23,266 bases of DNA. Source: an uncultured Bacteroidales bacterium. GTDB taxonomy: Bacteria > Bacteroidota > Bacteroidia > Bacteroidales > WCHB1-69. The position numbers and the translations under genes were made by a program. The DNA lies in the NCBI GenBank assembly GCA_937892025.1, contig CALAVA010000358.1, positions 1 to 23,266 on the forward strand, given 5' to 3'. Positions 7,704-15,274 of this stretch are shown piece after piece; the stretch's first letter is position 1, and each line of letters begins with the position of its first letter. The notes under the pieces were generated by a model. The model saw only the letters and a program-made list of their open reading frames with translations. It was not told where the DNA came from and did no database searches.

Positions 7704-8786
7704 TTAGTTTTTAATCATTATAAATCTCATCTTAAACGTGTGAGCAATATCGTCATACAAATATTTTGTGTTTGAATTTACGTATTCTGAATATTCTGAA
7801 TTATTATAAGTTTTTATAACACCGCTTTTAGCCATTTCTGTCTGAATATAATGTCCTGAATTATCGTTATATAGTACAAATTCATATTGGTTTTCAATAA
7901 TTACAGGGATATAAATTCTAAGTGTGTGTCTATATTCGTCTTCATAATTTTCAGACCATTCTTCCCAAAGTTCGTCAGCATCGTCAGTATTATAAGGAGT
8001 CTGGCCGCCATCATACTTTGAAAGTTCAACTAAATAATCATTTGATGCGGGTATTGTGAAATAGAAATCATATCCATTATCATCCATTGAACTAATCATA
8101 TCAATAGTTCCCAATGCACTATACTCAACACTATCGTTCTTGCAGGCATTACCATAATATATGTCATACACAGTAATACTTGGTGTTCCATTTATTTCTA
8201 TGCTTATATTAAACTCTGTATCAGTGTTTTCATCAACTATTGTTGTCGTTTTTCCTGTTGCATCTGAAAATTCGCTTCCTTGTTCACCAACGCCATATGC
8301 ACCTATAAGTTTAATAGTATTATTTCCGCAGTCAATTATGCTTTCATATTGCTTATTTCCATTGTCACTTAATGTTGCACCAACAACATATTCGGTATGG
8401 CTTTCATCGTAAACTTTAACCATTGAAACAATACTTCCATTGAAGCCCTTATCCCATGTCCATCTTACTTTCCAAGTTCCATCACCGTTAGTAACTCCAA
8501 TTATATCGCCGTTTTGTGAAATAATATCACCATCAGGACTTATTACGCTTATCTTCATTAATACACTTTTCTTTGTAACGCTTGAACCGGTATCGTCTGA
8601 TGAGCCACCGCCACCTACGCCAATAACAGTCATTGGCTTCATATATTCTTCAACCGGTAAATCGCATAAGTCCAAAACTTTAGCACCCCAATGGTACATA
8701 ACTTCTTTTCTATTGTCTTCTTCGAGTGTGATTCCACTTTCTGTCCTTATTGCCATTTCTCTTGGGTCATTTAAATATTCTGACAT
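7704..8786 (-). CDS. putative structural / fibre base protein
   Basis: A 360-residue acidic protein, first gene of the fibre cassette, 6 bases upstream of the collagen-like gene. Residues 1-55 (MSEYLNDPREMAIRTESG...) look like a virion-binding head. A Gly/Ser linker follows (GVGGGGSSDDTGSS, about 56-69). The rest is a series of beta-rich, Ig-like segments (for example KISVISPDGDIISQNGDIIG and GTWKVRWTWDKGF) with many Asp, Asn and Tyr. The linker and beta-sandwich character suggest a flexible decoration, baseplate or fibre-connecting protein that could anchor the collagen fibre. I cannot assign a named family. Confidence 0.65.
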   Translation of the reverse strand: MSEYLNDPREMAIRTESGITLEEDNRKEVMYHWGAKVLDLCDLPVEEYMKPMTVIGVGGGGSSDDTGSSVTKKSVLMKISVISPDGDIISQNGDIIGVTNGDGTWKVRWTWDKGFNGSIVSMVKVYDESHTEYVVGATLSDNGNKQYESIIDCGNNTIKLIGAYGVGEQGSEFSDATGKTTTIVDENTDTEFNISIEINGTPSITVYDIYYGNACKNDSVEYSALGTIDMISSMDDNGYDFYFTIPASNDYLVELSKYDGGQTPYNTDDADELWEEWSENYEDEYRHTLRIYIPVIIENQYEFVLYNDNSGHYIQTEMAKSGVIKTYNNSEYSEYVNSNTKYLYDDIAHTFKMRFIMIKN

Positions 8787-8818
8787 ATTATATTTTTTAT
8801 TCCATATTATTACTTATT

Positions 8819-8828
8819 GATAAATAGT
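8819..8828 (-). promoter_or_regulatory. possible promoter box ACTATTTATC before the fibre cassette
   Basis: The minus-strand ACTATTTATC lies 33 bases before the ATG of the cassette. Near-identical boxes precede the genes at 105 (79-88) and 15585 (15553-15562). No good TTTG-N20-TATATT promoter is seen here, so this may be a phage-specific element, perhaps read with the phage sigma factor. Weak evidence. Confidence 0.3.
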
Positions 8829-8860
8829 CATATTTAAATAAAACGCCACAATAACAACGC

Positions 8861-8893
8861 AAAAAAAGCCAGCCCTAACGGACTGACTTTTTC
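8861..8893. terminator. bidirectional terminator hairpin
   Basis: AAAAAAAGCCAGCCC, a short loop, then GGACTGACTTTTT: an 11-position stem with two mismatches and T-runs on both strands. It would end the leftward resolvase transcript. Its stem resembles that of the terminator at 3657-3687 (both contain AGTCAG/CTGAC). The rest of the gap between 8787 and 8977 holds only AT-rich spacer. Confidence 0.7.
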
Positions 8894-8977
8894 ATTTAAA
8901 AATTCAAATTTTATTTATTTTTTCTTTATAGCAAGATGTGTTTCTTTTTTTAAAAATAAATTCATATCTATTATTTT

Positions 8978-9793
8978 TTATCGTTTATTTTTATCGTTTT
9001 CGATTATTAAAACCTTATCATATACTTTATCCCAAATTTTAGTTTTATATTCAATTCTAACATTTGGGCTCTCAGTAGTTGTCAAATATTTAGCCTCTTC
9101 AACCTTTACGTCATCAAATCCGTGATGATTTATGTTCACATAGGCTAAAGCACATACTAAAGAGTCGCAAGCATCAAAATTTTCCTTTTTAAGTTCATTA
9201 TTCTTATTATAAACCCATTCTATTTCTCCATCGTGATAAAGTTCGTTTACTAAATTCATCATAACCGTTTTCTTGTCAACATCAAATGGATAAGAGCCAA
9301 ACAAAACAGCTTTTTGGTCCTCTATAGCCTTTTTAATGTGCTTCAATGGATATTCTTCGCCTTTTTTGTTATATTTTCTAATAGAAACTAACTCAGGAAA
9401 AGAATAAAGCCTTGCGTCATAAGAAGATATGAAATTAGGAACAATTTCTAAAACCCTATATATTGATTCTGAAATCATACCATTAAATCTAATCAAATCA
9501 GCCACAGTGTATATGTTATTTGAAGATAATAACGGTTCTTCAATAACAACATCAGTCACGTCAAAATTATTTAATATCTCAGGAAGAAATTGTTCTTCAA
9601 ATATTTGCTTTTTCAAAAACAAAGATTCAATACCTTTAATTTTTCTTGGTATTTTAGGCGTTTTATGGCCTATGTACAAAATTTCAGGCTTGTCATTATC
9701 ACCATTATCCCTAACAACACACACGCCAATACATACAGTACTTATATCAAGACCCATTATTATTCTTGGGTAAACATTTTCATTAATTTCCAT
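8978..9793 (-). CDS. RuvC-like Holliday junction resolvase / RNase H-fold nuclease
   Basis: A 271-residue protein with the RuvC-type acidic tetrad: GLDIST (Asp16), DVVIEEP (Glu85/Glu86) and FDACDSLVCALAY (Asp207, Asp210). RuvC-family enzymes cut four-way DNA junctions; phages use them to resolve recombination intermediates and trim branched DNA before packaging. It is longer than E. coli RuvC (173 residues), with extra sequence in 130-205 between the Glu and the final Asp pair. It is divergent from the SbcC/gp46 operon across about 100 bases and is probably part of the recombination module. It shows no HNH domain, bridge helix or TnpB/IscB features, so it is not the missing partner of the RNA near 15300. 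Confidence 0.8.
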   Translation of the reverse strand: MEINENVYPRIIMGLDISTVCIGVCVVRDNGDNDKPEILYIGHKTPKIPRKIKGIESLFLKKQIFEEQFLPEILNNFDVTDVVIEEPLLSSNNIYTVADLIRFNGMISESIYRVLEIVPNFISSYDARLYSFPELVSIRKYNKKGEEYPLKHIKKAIEDQKAVLFGSYPFDVDKKTVMMNLVNELYHDGEIEWVYNKNNELKKENFDACDSLVCALAYVNINHHGFDDVKVEEAKYLTTTESPNVRIEYKTKIWDKVYDKVLIIENDKNKR

Positions 9794-9847
9794 TTATTAT
9801 TTAATTTTAACTAAAAAATACGAAAATATTACATTTTGTAAACAAAA

Positions 9848-9879
9848 TTTGTTATTTAAACTTATTTTTTGTATATAAT
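9848..9879 (+). promoter_or_regulatory. Bacteroidota-type promoter for the sbcC/gp46 operon
   Basis: TTTG at 9848-9851, 20 bases, then TATATAAT at 9872-9879; the ATG follows at 9895. It also has TTTG directly before the TATA box, as at several other promoters here. Confidence 0.65.
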
Positions 9880-9894
9880 TAAAAAAAGTTTTAA

Positions 9895-10218
9895 ATGGCG
9901 GCACATAGCGTATTAATAAATAACGATTTATATGAAGAAATAAAAGAATATTGCGGCTTAAATGGTATTAAGCCTTCAATATTGTGTAACAACTTGTTAA
10001 AGAAAGCATTAACAGAGTTAAAATATGGTGATATACCATTTGGCATTATCAAAAATGAGCGCATAACTGAGCAAAAAAACGAGCAAACAAATGAGCAAAT
10101 AAATGAGCCACAGTCAGCACCATTTGTAAATGTTGAAAAAACAGAAGAACCTGTAGAAAAAATTCAAGAAGAAGATAAAAAAATAACTAAAACCAAGAAG
10201 GTTAGAGTTTTAAAATAA
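9895..10218 (+). CDS. small RHH-like protein with EQ-rich repeat
   Basis: A 107-residue protein. Residues 1-45 (SVLINNDLYEEIKEYCGLNGIKPSILCNNLLKKAL) have the strand-helix-helix look of ribbon-helix-helix DNA-binding proteins, which often regulate their own operon. Residues 55-73 are a tandem repeat (ITEQKNEQTNEQINEPQ) encoded by 12-base DNA repeats. The C-terminus is a charged Glu/Lys tail ending KKVRVLK. It is the first gene after the promoter and ends one base before the SbcC-like gene, so the two are surely co-transcribed. Function is unproven; a DNA-binding partner or regulator of the nuclease genes is a guess. Confidence 0.7.
   Translation: MAAHSVLINNDLYEEIKEYCGLNGIKPSILCNNLLKKALTELKYGDIPFGIIKNERITEQKNEQTNEQINEPQSAPFVNVEKTEEPVEKIQEEDKKITKTKKVRVLK
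10056..10115 (+). repeat. 12-base tandem repeat, five units
   Basis: Units beginning TGAGC/CGAGC at 10056, 10068, 10080, 10092 and 10104, the middle three nearly identical. They stay in frame inside the RHH-like gene and encode repeats of the type N/T-E-Q-x. Unit number could change by slippage without a frameshift. Confidence 0.75.
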
Positions 10219-10219
10219 T

Positions 10220-12592
10220 ATGACAAAGAAAATTGAAATAGGGCAAAATGCCAAAGTGTGCATTGTATGGAACGTTGCGCCAACTAACTACTCAAAAGAA
10301 CAGGAAAAAAGTATTATTTCCATGATGGCCACTAAATACGGAATCCCGTCAAAAAACATTAAGGTTGAGCCGAAATTCATAACGGCATCAGGAAATAGCG
10401 CATTGGTTTCAGAATCGGTGCAAAATATTAACGACCCAAAGTTCCAACAAGAACTTTTCAAATTATATATTGCTGAAAAAAAAATCGAAGACATTGATTT
10501 TAATGAAATTGTCAAGATTGATAGCCAAATTAATTCATTAATTGACTACACATTATATAATAAAAGTAAGAGTTACATAATTAAATGGGTTAAATGGGGT
10601 AATTTTCTTTCATATGGCCCTGACAACTTTTTTGACTTTACTAAATTACACGGATTGGTCTTATTGAATGGTGAACCCGCAAATAAAAGCGGTAAATCAA
10701 CATTTGCATATGACCTTTTGCATTTTTTGCTATTTGGAAAAACAAACACTAACAAGGCAAAGACATTATCTGATTTGTTTAATAACTATCTTCCATATGA
10801 AAGAACACTTTCTGTTGAAGGTTGTATTAATATTGACGGAGAAGATTACATCATCAAAAGAACACTAACACGTCCGTCAGCAGGTAAAAAGGCAAAAACC
10901 GTAACCAATAAAGTAGAATACTACAAATTATTAGGTGATGGTAGTGAAGAACTTTTGCCCGATGAAAACCATCAAGGTACTTCTGCAAAAGAAACAAGTG
11001 CAATAATCAAAGAAGCATTGGGGAGTGAAAGTGATTTTGATTTGATTATCAGCGCAAACGCAAAAGACCTTGATAGCCTTATTTCATTAACTGAAACTGA
11101 AAAGGGAAGGCTTCTTTCAAGATGGATTGGCCTTTCTGTCATAGAAGACAAAGATGTAAAGGCAAGAGAAAAGTGGAACAAAGAAATTTCTGTTGGACGT
11201 TACTCTGACATATATAATAAGGTGCAATTGGAAGAAGAAATCAAAACACTTTGTGAAACAAAAGAAACTTTGTCAAATGAAATCACAAAAAATAATTCAA
11301 CCATTGAAGAATGTGATAAAAAAATAGGTGAGCACCAAAAAACAAGAGACGTTCTTCTGTCATCAAAACAACAAGTAGACCCGTCACTTCTTAAAATTAA
11401 CGTAACAACGCTTGAAGCCAAAATCAAAAAACTTGTTGAAGAAGGCAAGAAGAAAAACAAAGACCTTGAATATCTTAATTCAGAATTAGAAAAATATAAA
11501 GACATTAACTATTCAGACGAAGACTATAAAAAGTTAAATACTGAAAAGTCACAACTTATTTCAAAGACTTCAGAATTAAGAGCAAACATTCAGCACTTGA
11601 AAGAAACAAACATTAATTTGGAAAAGGCTGAATATTGTCCAACTTGTAAAAGAAAATTGGATAATGTTGATAATTCTGGAATTATCGAAGAAAATAAAAA
11701 GAAGATTCAATCGTTCACAAATGAAGGTATAGAGGCCAAGAAAAGACTTGATGAAGTTGAAAAATTACTTGCAGATATTGAAGAAAAAAGAAAGCAATCA
11801 CAAGAAAAATCAAAAATTGAATTAAAGATTGCAACAATCAAGTCTGACATAACTTCTATGCGTCTTGAATACAAAGAGCAAGACAAATTGTTAAAAGATG
11901 TTAATAAGAGCAAAGACGCTATTACAAAAAATGGAGAAATTGATGCTCAGATTAACGTCATTGACACTAACATAAGAACAGAAGAAAACATCAAAAAAAC
12001 AGCCGTTACAACAATTTCAAGCAACGAAAAGGAAATTGCAAGAATAGTTGAATCAATTGCGCAAAAAAAGAGTTTCATTGTTAAAATTGATGAAGAAAGA
12101 AAAACTGAAAAATATTGGAAACTTTATTTACAAATGATTGGAAAGGATGGTATTAGTAAAATGGTATTAAGAAATACCTTGCCAATCATTAATGGAGAAT
12201 TGAATAGACTTCTTAACGATGTATCAGATTTTACAATTGAAATCACTATGAACGAGAAAAATGACATTGACTTCTTGTTGATTAGAGATGGTATTGTTAC
12301 AAGGCTTTCTGCCGCTTCGGGACTTGAAAAGACACAAGCATCACTGGCTTTGCGTGTGATTCTCGGAAGACTATCAAAACTTTCAAGACCGCCATTCATT
12401 TTGCTTGATGAAGTTTTGGGTACTGTTGCAAAAGAAAATTATGATGATATGAAGAAACTTTATGACAAAATTTCAGAATATTATGAATTCATACTACATA
12501 TTACACACCTGACAGAAATTGTTGATTGGCATGGACAAATTGTAACGGTTAAAAAGACAGATAATATTTCAAGTATTAAGTCAAACTATTAA
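10220..12592 (+). CDS. SbcC / Rad50 / T4 gp46-like recombination ATPase
   Basis: A 790-residue ABC-type ATPase. The family start 'IIKWVKWGNFLSYG' is at about 119-132, Walker A GEPANKSGKST at 151-161, and long coiled coils on both sides of a zinc hook CPTCKRKL (473-480). A signature region LSAASGLEKTQASLALR follows (about 696) and Walker B FILLDEVLG (about 725-733). With the gp47-like nuclease it forms the end-resection complex that starts recombination-dependent replication. Two oddities: about 118 residues precede the usual start of the family and form an extra domain of unknown role, and the signature is LSAASG instead of the common LSGGE type, though a Ser and Gly are kept. It is longer than T4 gp46 (560) and shorter than E. 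coli SbcC (1048). Confidence 0.92.
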   Translation: MTKKIEIGQNAKVCIVWNVAPTNYSKEQEKSIISMMATKYGIPSKNIKVEPKFITASGNSALVSESVQNINDPKFQQELFKLYIAEKKIEDIDFNEIVKIDSQINSLIDYTLYNKSKSYIIKWVKWGNFLSYGPDNFFDFTKLHGLVLLNGEPANKSGKSTFAYDLLHFLLFGKTNTNKAKTLSDLFNNYLPYERTLSVEGCINIDGEDYIIKRTLTRPSAGKKAKTVTNKVEYYKLLGDGSEELLPDENHQGTSAKETSAIIKEALGSESDFDLIISANAKDLDSLISLTETEKGRLLSRWIGLSVIEDKDVKAREKWNKEISVGRYSDIYNKVQLEEEIKTLCETKETLSNEITKNNSTIEECDKKIGEHQKTRDVLLSSKQQVDPSLLKINVTTLEAKIKKLVEEGKKKNKDLEYLNSELEKYKDINYSDEDYKKLNTEKSQLISKTSELRANIQHLKETNINLEKAEYCPTCKRKLDNVDNSGIIEENKKKIQSFTNEGIEAKKRLDEVEKLLADIEEKRKQSQEKSKIELKIATIKSDITSMRLEYKEQDKLLKDVNKSKDAITKNGEIDAQINVIDTNIRTEENIKKTAVTTISSNEKEIARIVESIAQKKSFIVKIDEERKTEKYWKLYLQMIGKDGISKMVLRNTLPIINGELNRLLNDVSDFTIEITMNEKNDIDFLLIRDGIVTRLSAASGLEKTQASLALRVILGRLSKLSRPPFILLDEVLGTVAKENYDDMKKLYDKISEYYEFILHITHLTEIVDWHGQIVTVKKTDNISSIKSNY

Positions 12593-12615
12593 TAAAGGGT
12601 ATTTTATATGATTAA

Positions 12616-13332
12616 ATGCGCAAGAAAAAGAAAATAATTAATGATTTTGAAAGAAGTTCAATTGATTATTTTAATGACATTAACAAGTTTTCCTCATTAA
12701 CAAAAGAAGAAGAATTATCTTTATGGGAAAAGTATAAATTGGAAAACGACCTAAAAGCTCGTGACAAAATTATAAAATCAAATTTAAAATTTGTTGCAAG
12801 TGTAGCAAAGCCTTACATTGGTATGGGCTTATCATACTCCGATTTGATTGCCGAAGGAAATTTAGGGCTTATGAAAGCAATGGAAAAATTCGACTATACA
12901 AAAGATTTTAAGACAATAAGTTATTCTGTATGGTGGATTCGCCAAACAATATTAGAAGCACTAAAAAAACGAAACATTTTAAAAGGTGATGAATTAACCC
13001 AATCAAACAACATTGAAGAAGAAAACAATTCCGATTCTGACGATGAATTGCTTGAGCCAGAAAAATATGTTGAATCATTTAATTTCAACAGCATTAATAT
13101 GATGGACAATTCTTTCATTGTATCAAAATTACTTAATGTGTTAACTGAACGTGAAAAAGATGTAATATTACACTATTTCGGATTTGACTCTTCTGAAGAA
13201 ATGACATTGGAAGAAATAGGGAACGAATTGGGATTAACAAAAGAAAGAATCAGACAAATAAAAGAAGGGGCTCTAAAAAAACTAAGAACAGAAGCCCTTA
13301 AAAACTCAATAACTTCAGAAAATATAAAATAA
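12616..13332 (+). CDS. sigma-70 family RNA polymerase sigma factor
   Basis: A 238-residue sigma factor. Region 1.2 is at about 16-50 (DYFNDINKFSSLTKEEE). Region 2 is at about 51-120, with NLKFVASVAKPYIGMGLSYSDLIAEGNLGLMKA and the promoter-melting segment FDYTKDFKTISYSVWWIRQ. An acidic linker (130-150) replaces most of region 3. Region 4 is at about 170-225, with a helix-turn-helix (MTLEEIGNELGLTKERIRQIKEGALKKLR) that reads the -35 element. It would redirect host RNA polymerase to phage promoters, probably late genes, as gp55 does in T4, though it looks far more like bacterial RpoD than gp55 does. It follows the gp46-like gene by 23 bases, ends at a strong terminator, and is the only transcription factor of this type in the window. 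Confidence 0.92.
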   Translation: MRKKKKIINDFERSSIDYFNDINKFSSLTKEEELSLWEKYKLENDLKARDKIIKSNLKFVASVAKPYIGMGLSYSDLIAEGNLGLMKAMEKFDYTKDFKTISYSVWWIRQTILEALKKRNILKGDELTQSNNIEEENNSDSDDELLEPEKYVESFNFNSINMMDNSFIVSKLLNVLTEREKDVILHYFGFDSSEEMTLEEIGNELGLTKERIRQIKEGALKKLRTEALKNSITSENIK

Positions 13333-13353
13333 AGGTGGCCAAATGGTCACCTT
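13332..13353 (+). terminator. Rho-independent terminator after the sigma factor gene
   Basis: AAGGTG-G-CC, AAAT loop, GG-T-CACCTT followed by TTTTT: a 9-position stem with one mismatch and a T-tract directly after the sigma gene. Confidence 0.85.
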
Positions 13354-13357
13354 TTTT

Positions 13358-13388
13358 ATTGATAATATTTAAAGTATCATTATATTTA
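13358..13388 (+). promoter_or_regulatory. Bacteroidota-type promoter for the 13405 operon
   Basis: ATTG at 13358-13361, 19 bases, TATATTTA at 13381-13388; the ATG is at 13405. It lies right after the sigma gene terminator, so a new transcript starts here. Confidence 0.6.
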
Positions 13389-13404
13389 TTATAAAATGTA
13401 ATCT

Positions 13405-13860
13405 ATGGCAAAACAAATTAAAAAAGAAGATTCTAAAACAAAAGAAAAGAAAAAAATAGCCACTAAAAAAGTGGAACAAAACATAGAAAATGAAACTGAA
13501 ATTAAAGAAAATGTACAAGACATATCTGAATTGAACGAAAGCATTGATGAAATCACACAATCAATGAATGACGTAGATACTGAAATTGAGATTTCTAACA
13601 CAGAAGAAATTCAAGAAGAAATAAAAAAAGCCGTTGAAGAATTAAAAGAAACATCAAAAAAAATATCTGAGTTTGAAGATTCAAAAAAGGACTTTAACAA
13701 AAAATTAGAACAAAATCCAGAAAATGCCCAAAAAATAATTGAAGAAGAAATCAAAAGAACAGAGGCATTAAAGAAACAAACTGAAAAAATAATAAGTTCC
13801 CCACATAAAAGAATTGGTAGCGTAACTTCTTGGTGGAACGGTATGGGATATGATATTTAA
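13405..13860 (+). CDS. charged coiled-coil protein, unknown
   Basis: A 151-residue protein dominated by Lys, Glu, Ile and Asn. The N-terminus is basic (KQIKKEDSKTKEKKKIATKK), and residues about 30-130 are a continuous charged helix or coiled coil. The last 18 residues are different in character and look conserved in style: HKRIGSVTSWWNGMGYDI. No catalytic or membrane motif is visible. It is first in an operon with the next protein (2-base gap). A scaffold, head-core or adaptor role would fit the helical build and short aromatic C-terminal tag, but this is inference only. Confidence 0.6.
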   Translation: MAKQIKKEDSKTKEKKKIATKKVEQNIENETEIKENVQDISELNESIDEITQSMNDVDTEIEISNTEEIQEEIKKAVEELKETSKKISEFEDSKKDFNKKLEQNPENAQKIIEEEIKRTEALKKQTEKIISSPHKRIGSVTSWWNGMGYDI

Positions 13861-13862
13861 CT

Positions 13863-14378
13863 ATGGCTAAAAAAACTGAAAACATTGACTATACAAGAGA
13901 TATGCTTGATAAAATCAGAAAAATAGAAGAATCAAGCATTCGTAGTAAATCACTTCTAAAAGAAGAGAACGAAAAGCAAACAGCATCTGATGGAATTGCA
14001 ATTACAGATGACCCAATGTTCGGACAGAACACGTTGACAAATCAAATACAACAATTCAGAACATCTGTTGAAAGCGGAGCACAATTCTCAAAGCCTGATG
14101 TGAACAATGTTAGCGAATCACCTTTAATTTATATGCCAAATGAAAACAACCTTATTTTCAGTGGTGTAATTCCGTGCCTTAATAATCTTAAATTCCAATT
14201 TAAGTTAAGAACAAACACCGGTGATGGATGCTTCCTAACAACAAACGGCCTTCTTCTCAATGACAAGAACCTTGAAATTCTTAACAAACTCTACGGGTTC
14301 TATCAAAATTGGAAAGAACAATGGAATATGGAATCATCAACGCTTGAACAAATGGCAAATCACATTAGAGAATCATAA
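13863..14378 (+). CDS. hypothetical phage protein, possibly virion-associated
   Basis: A 171-residue protein of unknown family. The N-terminal third is a charged helix (TRDMLDKIRKIEESSIRSKSLLKEENEKQ). Then comes a linker and a compact C-terminal domain with beta segments and a hydrophobic core (SPLIYMPNENNLIFSGVIPCLNNLKFQFKLRT; DGCFLTTNGLLLND; LNKLYGFYQNWKEQW). It is separated from the preceding coiled-coil gene by only 2 bases, so the two are likely partners. The helical arm plus globular domain would suit a structural or assembly protein. No enzyme motif is seen. Confidence 0.65.
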   Translation: MAKKTENIDYTRDMLDKIRKIEESSIRSKSLLKEENEKQTASDGIAITDDPMFGQNTLTNQIQQFRTSVESGAQFSKPDVNNVSESPLIYMPNENNLIFSGVIPCLNNLKFQFKLRTNTGDGCFLTTNGLLLNDKNLEILNKLYGFYQNWKEQWNMESSTLEQMANHIRES

Positions 14379-14399
14379 CATCGTAAACCATTAATCATA

Positions 14400-15173
14400 A
14401 TGAACAAGCCGTTATTTAGTGTACTTTGTTATAACATAAATTCTTATGACAAGTTTAGGGATTTAGACGAATCTGTAATTAATCCATTAGCCGAATATGT
14501 ATATTTAACTAATGATAAATCAATTACCTCTAACACTTGGACAATAAAATATATTGAATTTAATGACGATGAAGATATTTGGGATATCTGTTCAAAAATC
14601 AGATACAACCCATTTAGATTTGTAAAAAGCGATATATGCGTTAAAATGGACGCTTCACTTTCAATTAATGTTGACTTAACTCCAATGATAGAAAAACTCA
14701 TTAATGAAAACTATGAAGCAGCCGTTTTATTGCCGGCACATAGAGACACTTTATTTGAAGAATATGTTTGTTGGATAGAAAATCGTAAATACCCGTTGGA
14801 ACAGGCAAAAAAATGCTTAGGGTTTTTAACTAAACAGAATTTCGATGTTTTCAACTACCACGGACTTTATTGTGGTGGATTATCAATACAAAAAAACACA
14901 AAAATGAATAATGATTGGAATAGAATAACGTATTCATTATTAAAATTTTTATCAAATGATAAAAAATCATGTGAAAGACCAAACCAAACAATTTCATCAT
15001 TTGTGTTAAACAAATATTTTTCCGACACTAAAATTTTGCCATTAAAAAGTACAATAATTAGTAATAATGAATTTTCTTGGTTTAGTCATGGCACTGATAA
15101 ATTAATAACTTTTCCACACTTAATAAAGTCACATTTATTTAACAAACCATGCGAACCATATTCAATCCTATAA
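14400..15173 (+). CDS. putative glycosyltransferase-like protein (DUF616-type)
   Basis: A 257-residue protein resembling the DUF616 / TOD1-like glycosyltransferase fold: an N-terminal Rossmann-like start (LFSVLCYNINSYDKF), then AEYVYLTNDKS, then KIRYNPFRFVKSDICVKMDASLSI (about 67-90). In the last, 'DICVKMDAS' is in the place of the metal/nucleotide-sugar-binding D-x-D region. Later segments include RPNQTISSFVLNKYF. Such enzymes move a sugar from a nucleotide-sugar to a protein, glycan or phage DNA base. It is alone after the two unknown genes and just before the RNA locus. There is no signal or membrane segment, so it is probably cytoplasmic. The fold is moderately supported; the substrate is unknown. 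Confidence 0.5.
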   Translation: MNKPLFSVLCYNINSYDKFRDLDESVINPLAEYVYLTNDKSITSNTWTIKYIEFNDDEDIWDICSKIRYNPFRFVKSDICVKMDASLSINVDLTPMIEKLINENYEAAVLLPAHRDTLFEEYVCWIENRKYPLEQAKKCLGFLTKQNFDVFNYHGLYCGGLSIQKNTKMNNDWNRITYSLLKFLSNDKKSCERPNQTISSFVLNKYFSDTKILPLKSTIISNNEFSWFSHGTDKLITFPHLIKSHLFNKPCEPYSIL

Positions 15174-15184
15174 ATTATGATTTT

Positions 15185-15225
15185 CCTGCGGTAAAACACA
15201 CCATTTTAATGGTTGGATGAAAGCA
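15185..15225 (-). repeat. degenerate inverted copy of the IS200/IS605-like palindrome
   Basis: Read on the minus strand this shows TTTCATCCAACC, a TTAAA loop, GGTGTG, TTTT, GC, matching block B of the repeats at 19211-19262 and 20549-20600 (TTCATCC-hairpin-TTTCTTGC), including the TAAA loop and GTGTG. The hairpin core ACCATT/AATGGT is at 15200-15213. Orientation is opposite to the other two copies. It lies directly before the structured RNA. Confidence 0.5.
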
Positions 15226-15238
15226 TGAGTATTTAAAT

Positions 15239-15270
15239 TTTAGTTTTTTGAAAAATTTTTTGTATATTTA
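15239..15270 (+). promoter_or_regulatory. Bacteroidota-type promoter for the structured RNA
   Basis: TATATTTA at 15263-15270, directly preceded by TTTTTTG as at other promoters here, with a weak upstream element TTTA 20 bases before. The predicted transcript start is near 15275, that is 16 bases before the conserved-looking RNA core at 15291. Confidence 0.55.
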
Positions 15271-15274
15271 CATT

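Noticed and set aside
8915..8965. A 16-residue minus-strand frame (MNLFLKKETHLAIKKK) after the resolvase gene.
   Set aside because: Too short to support, of AT-driven composition, and with no sign of translation.
8978..9793. The RuvC-like gene as a TnpB/IscB-type nuclease that would partner the RNA.
   Set aside because: It lacks an HNH domain, zinc-finger and bridge-helix features, and its spacing fits a phage Holliday junction resolvase.
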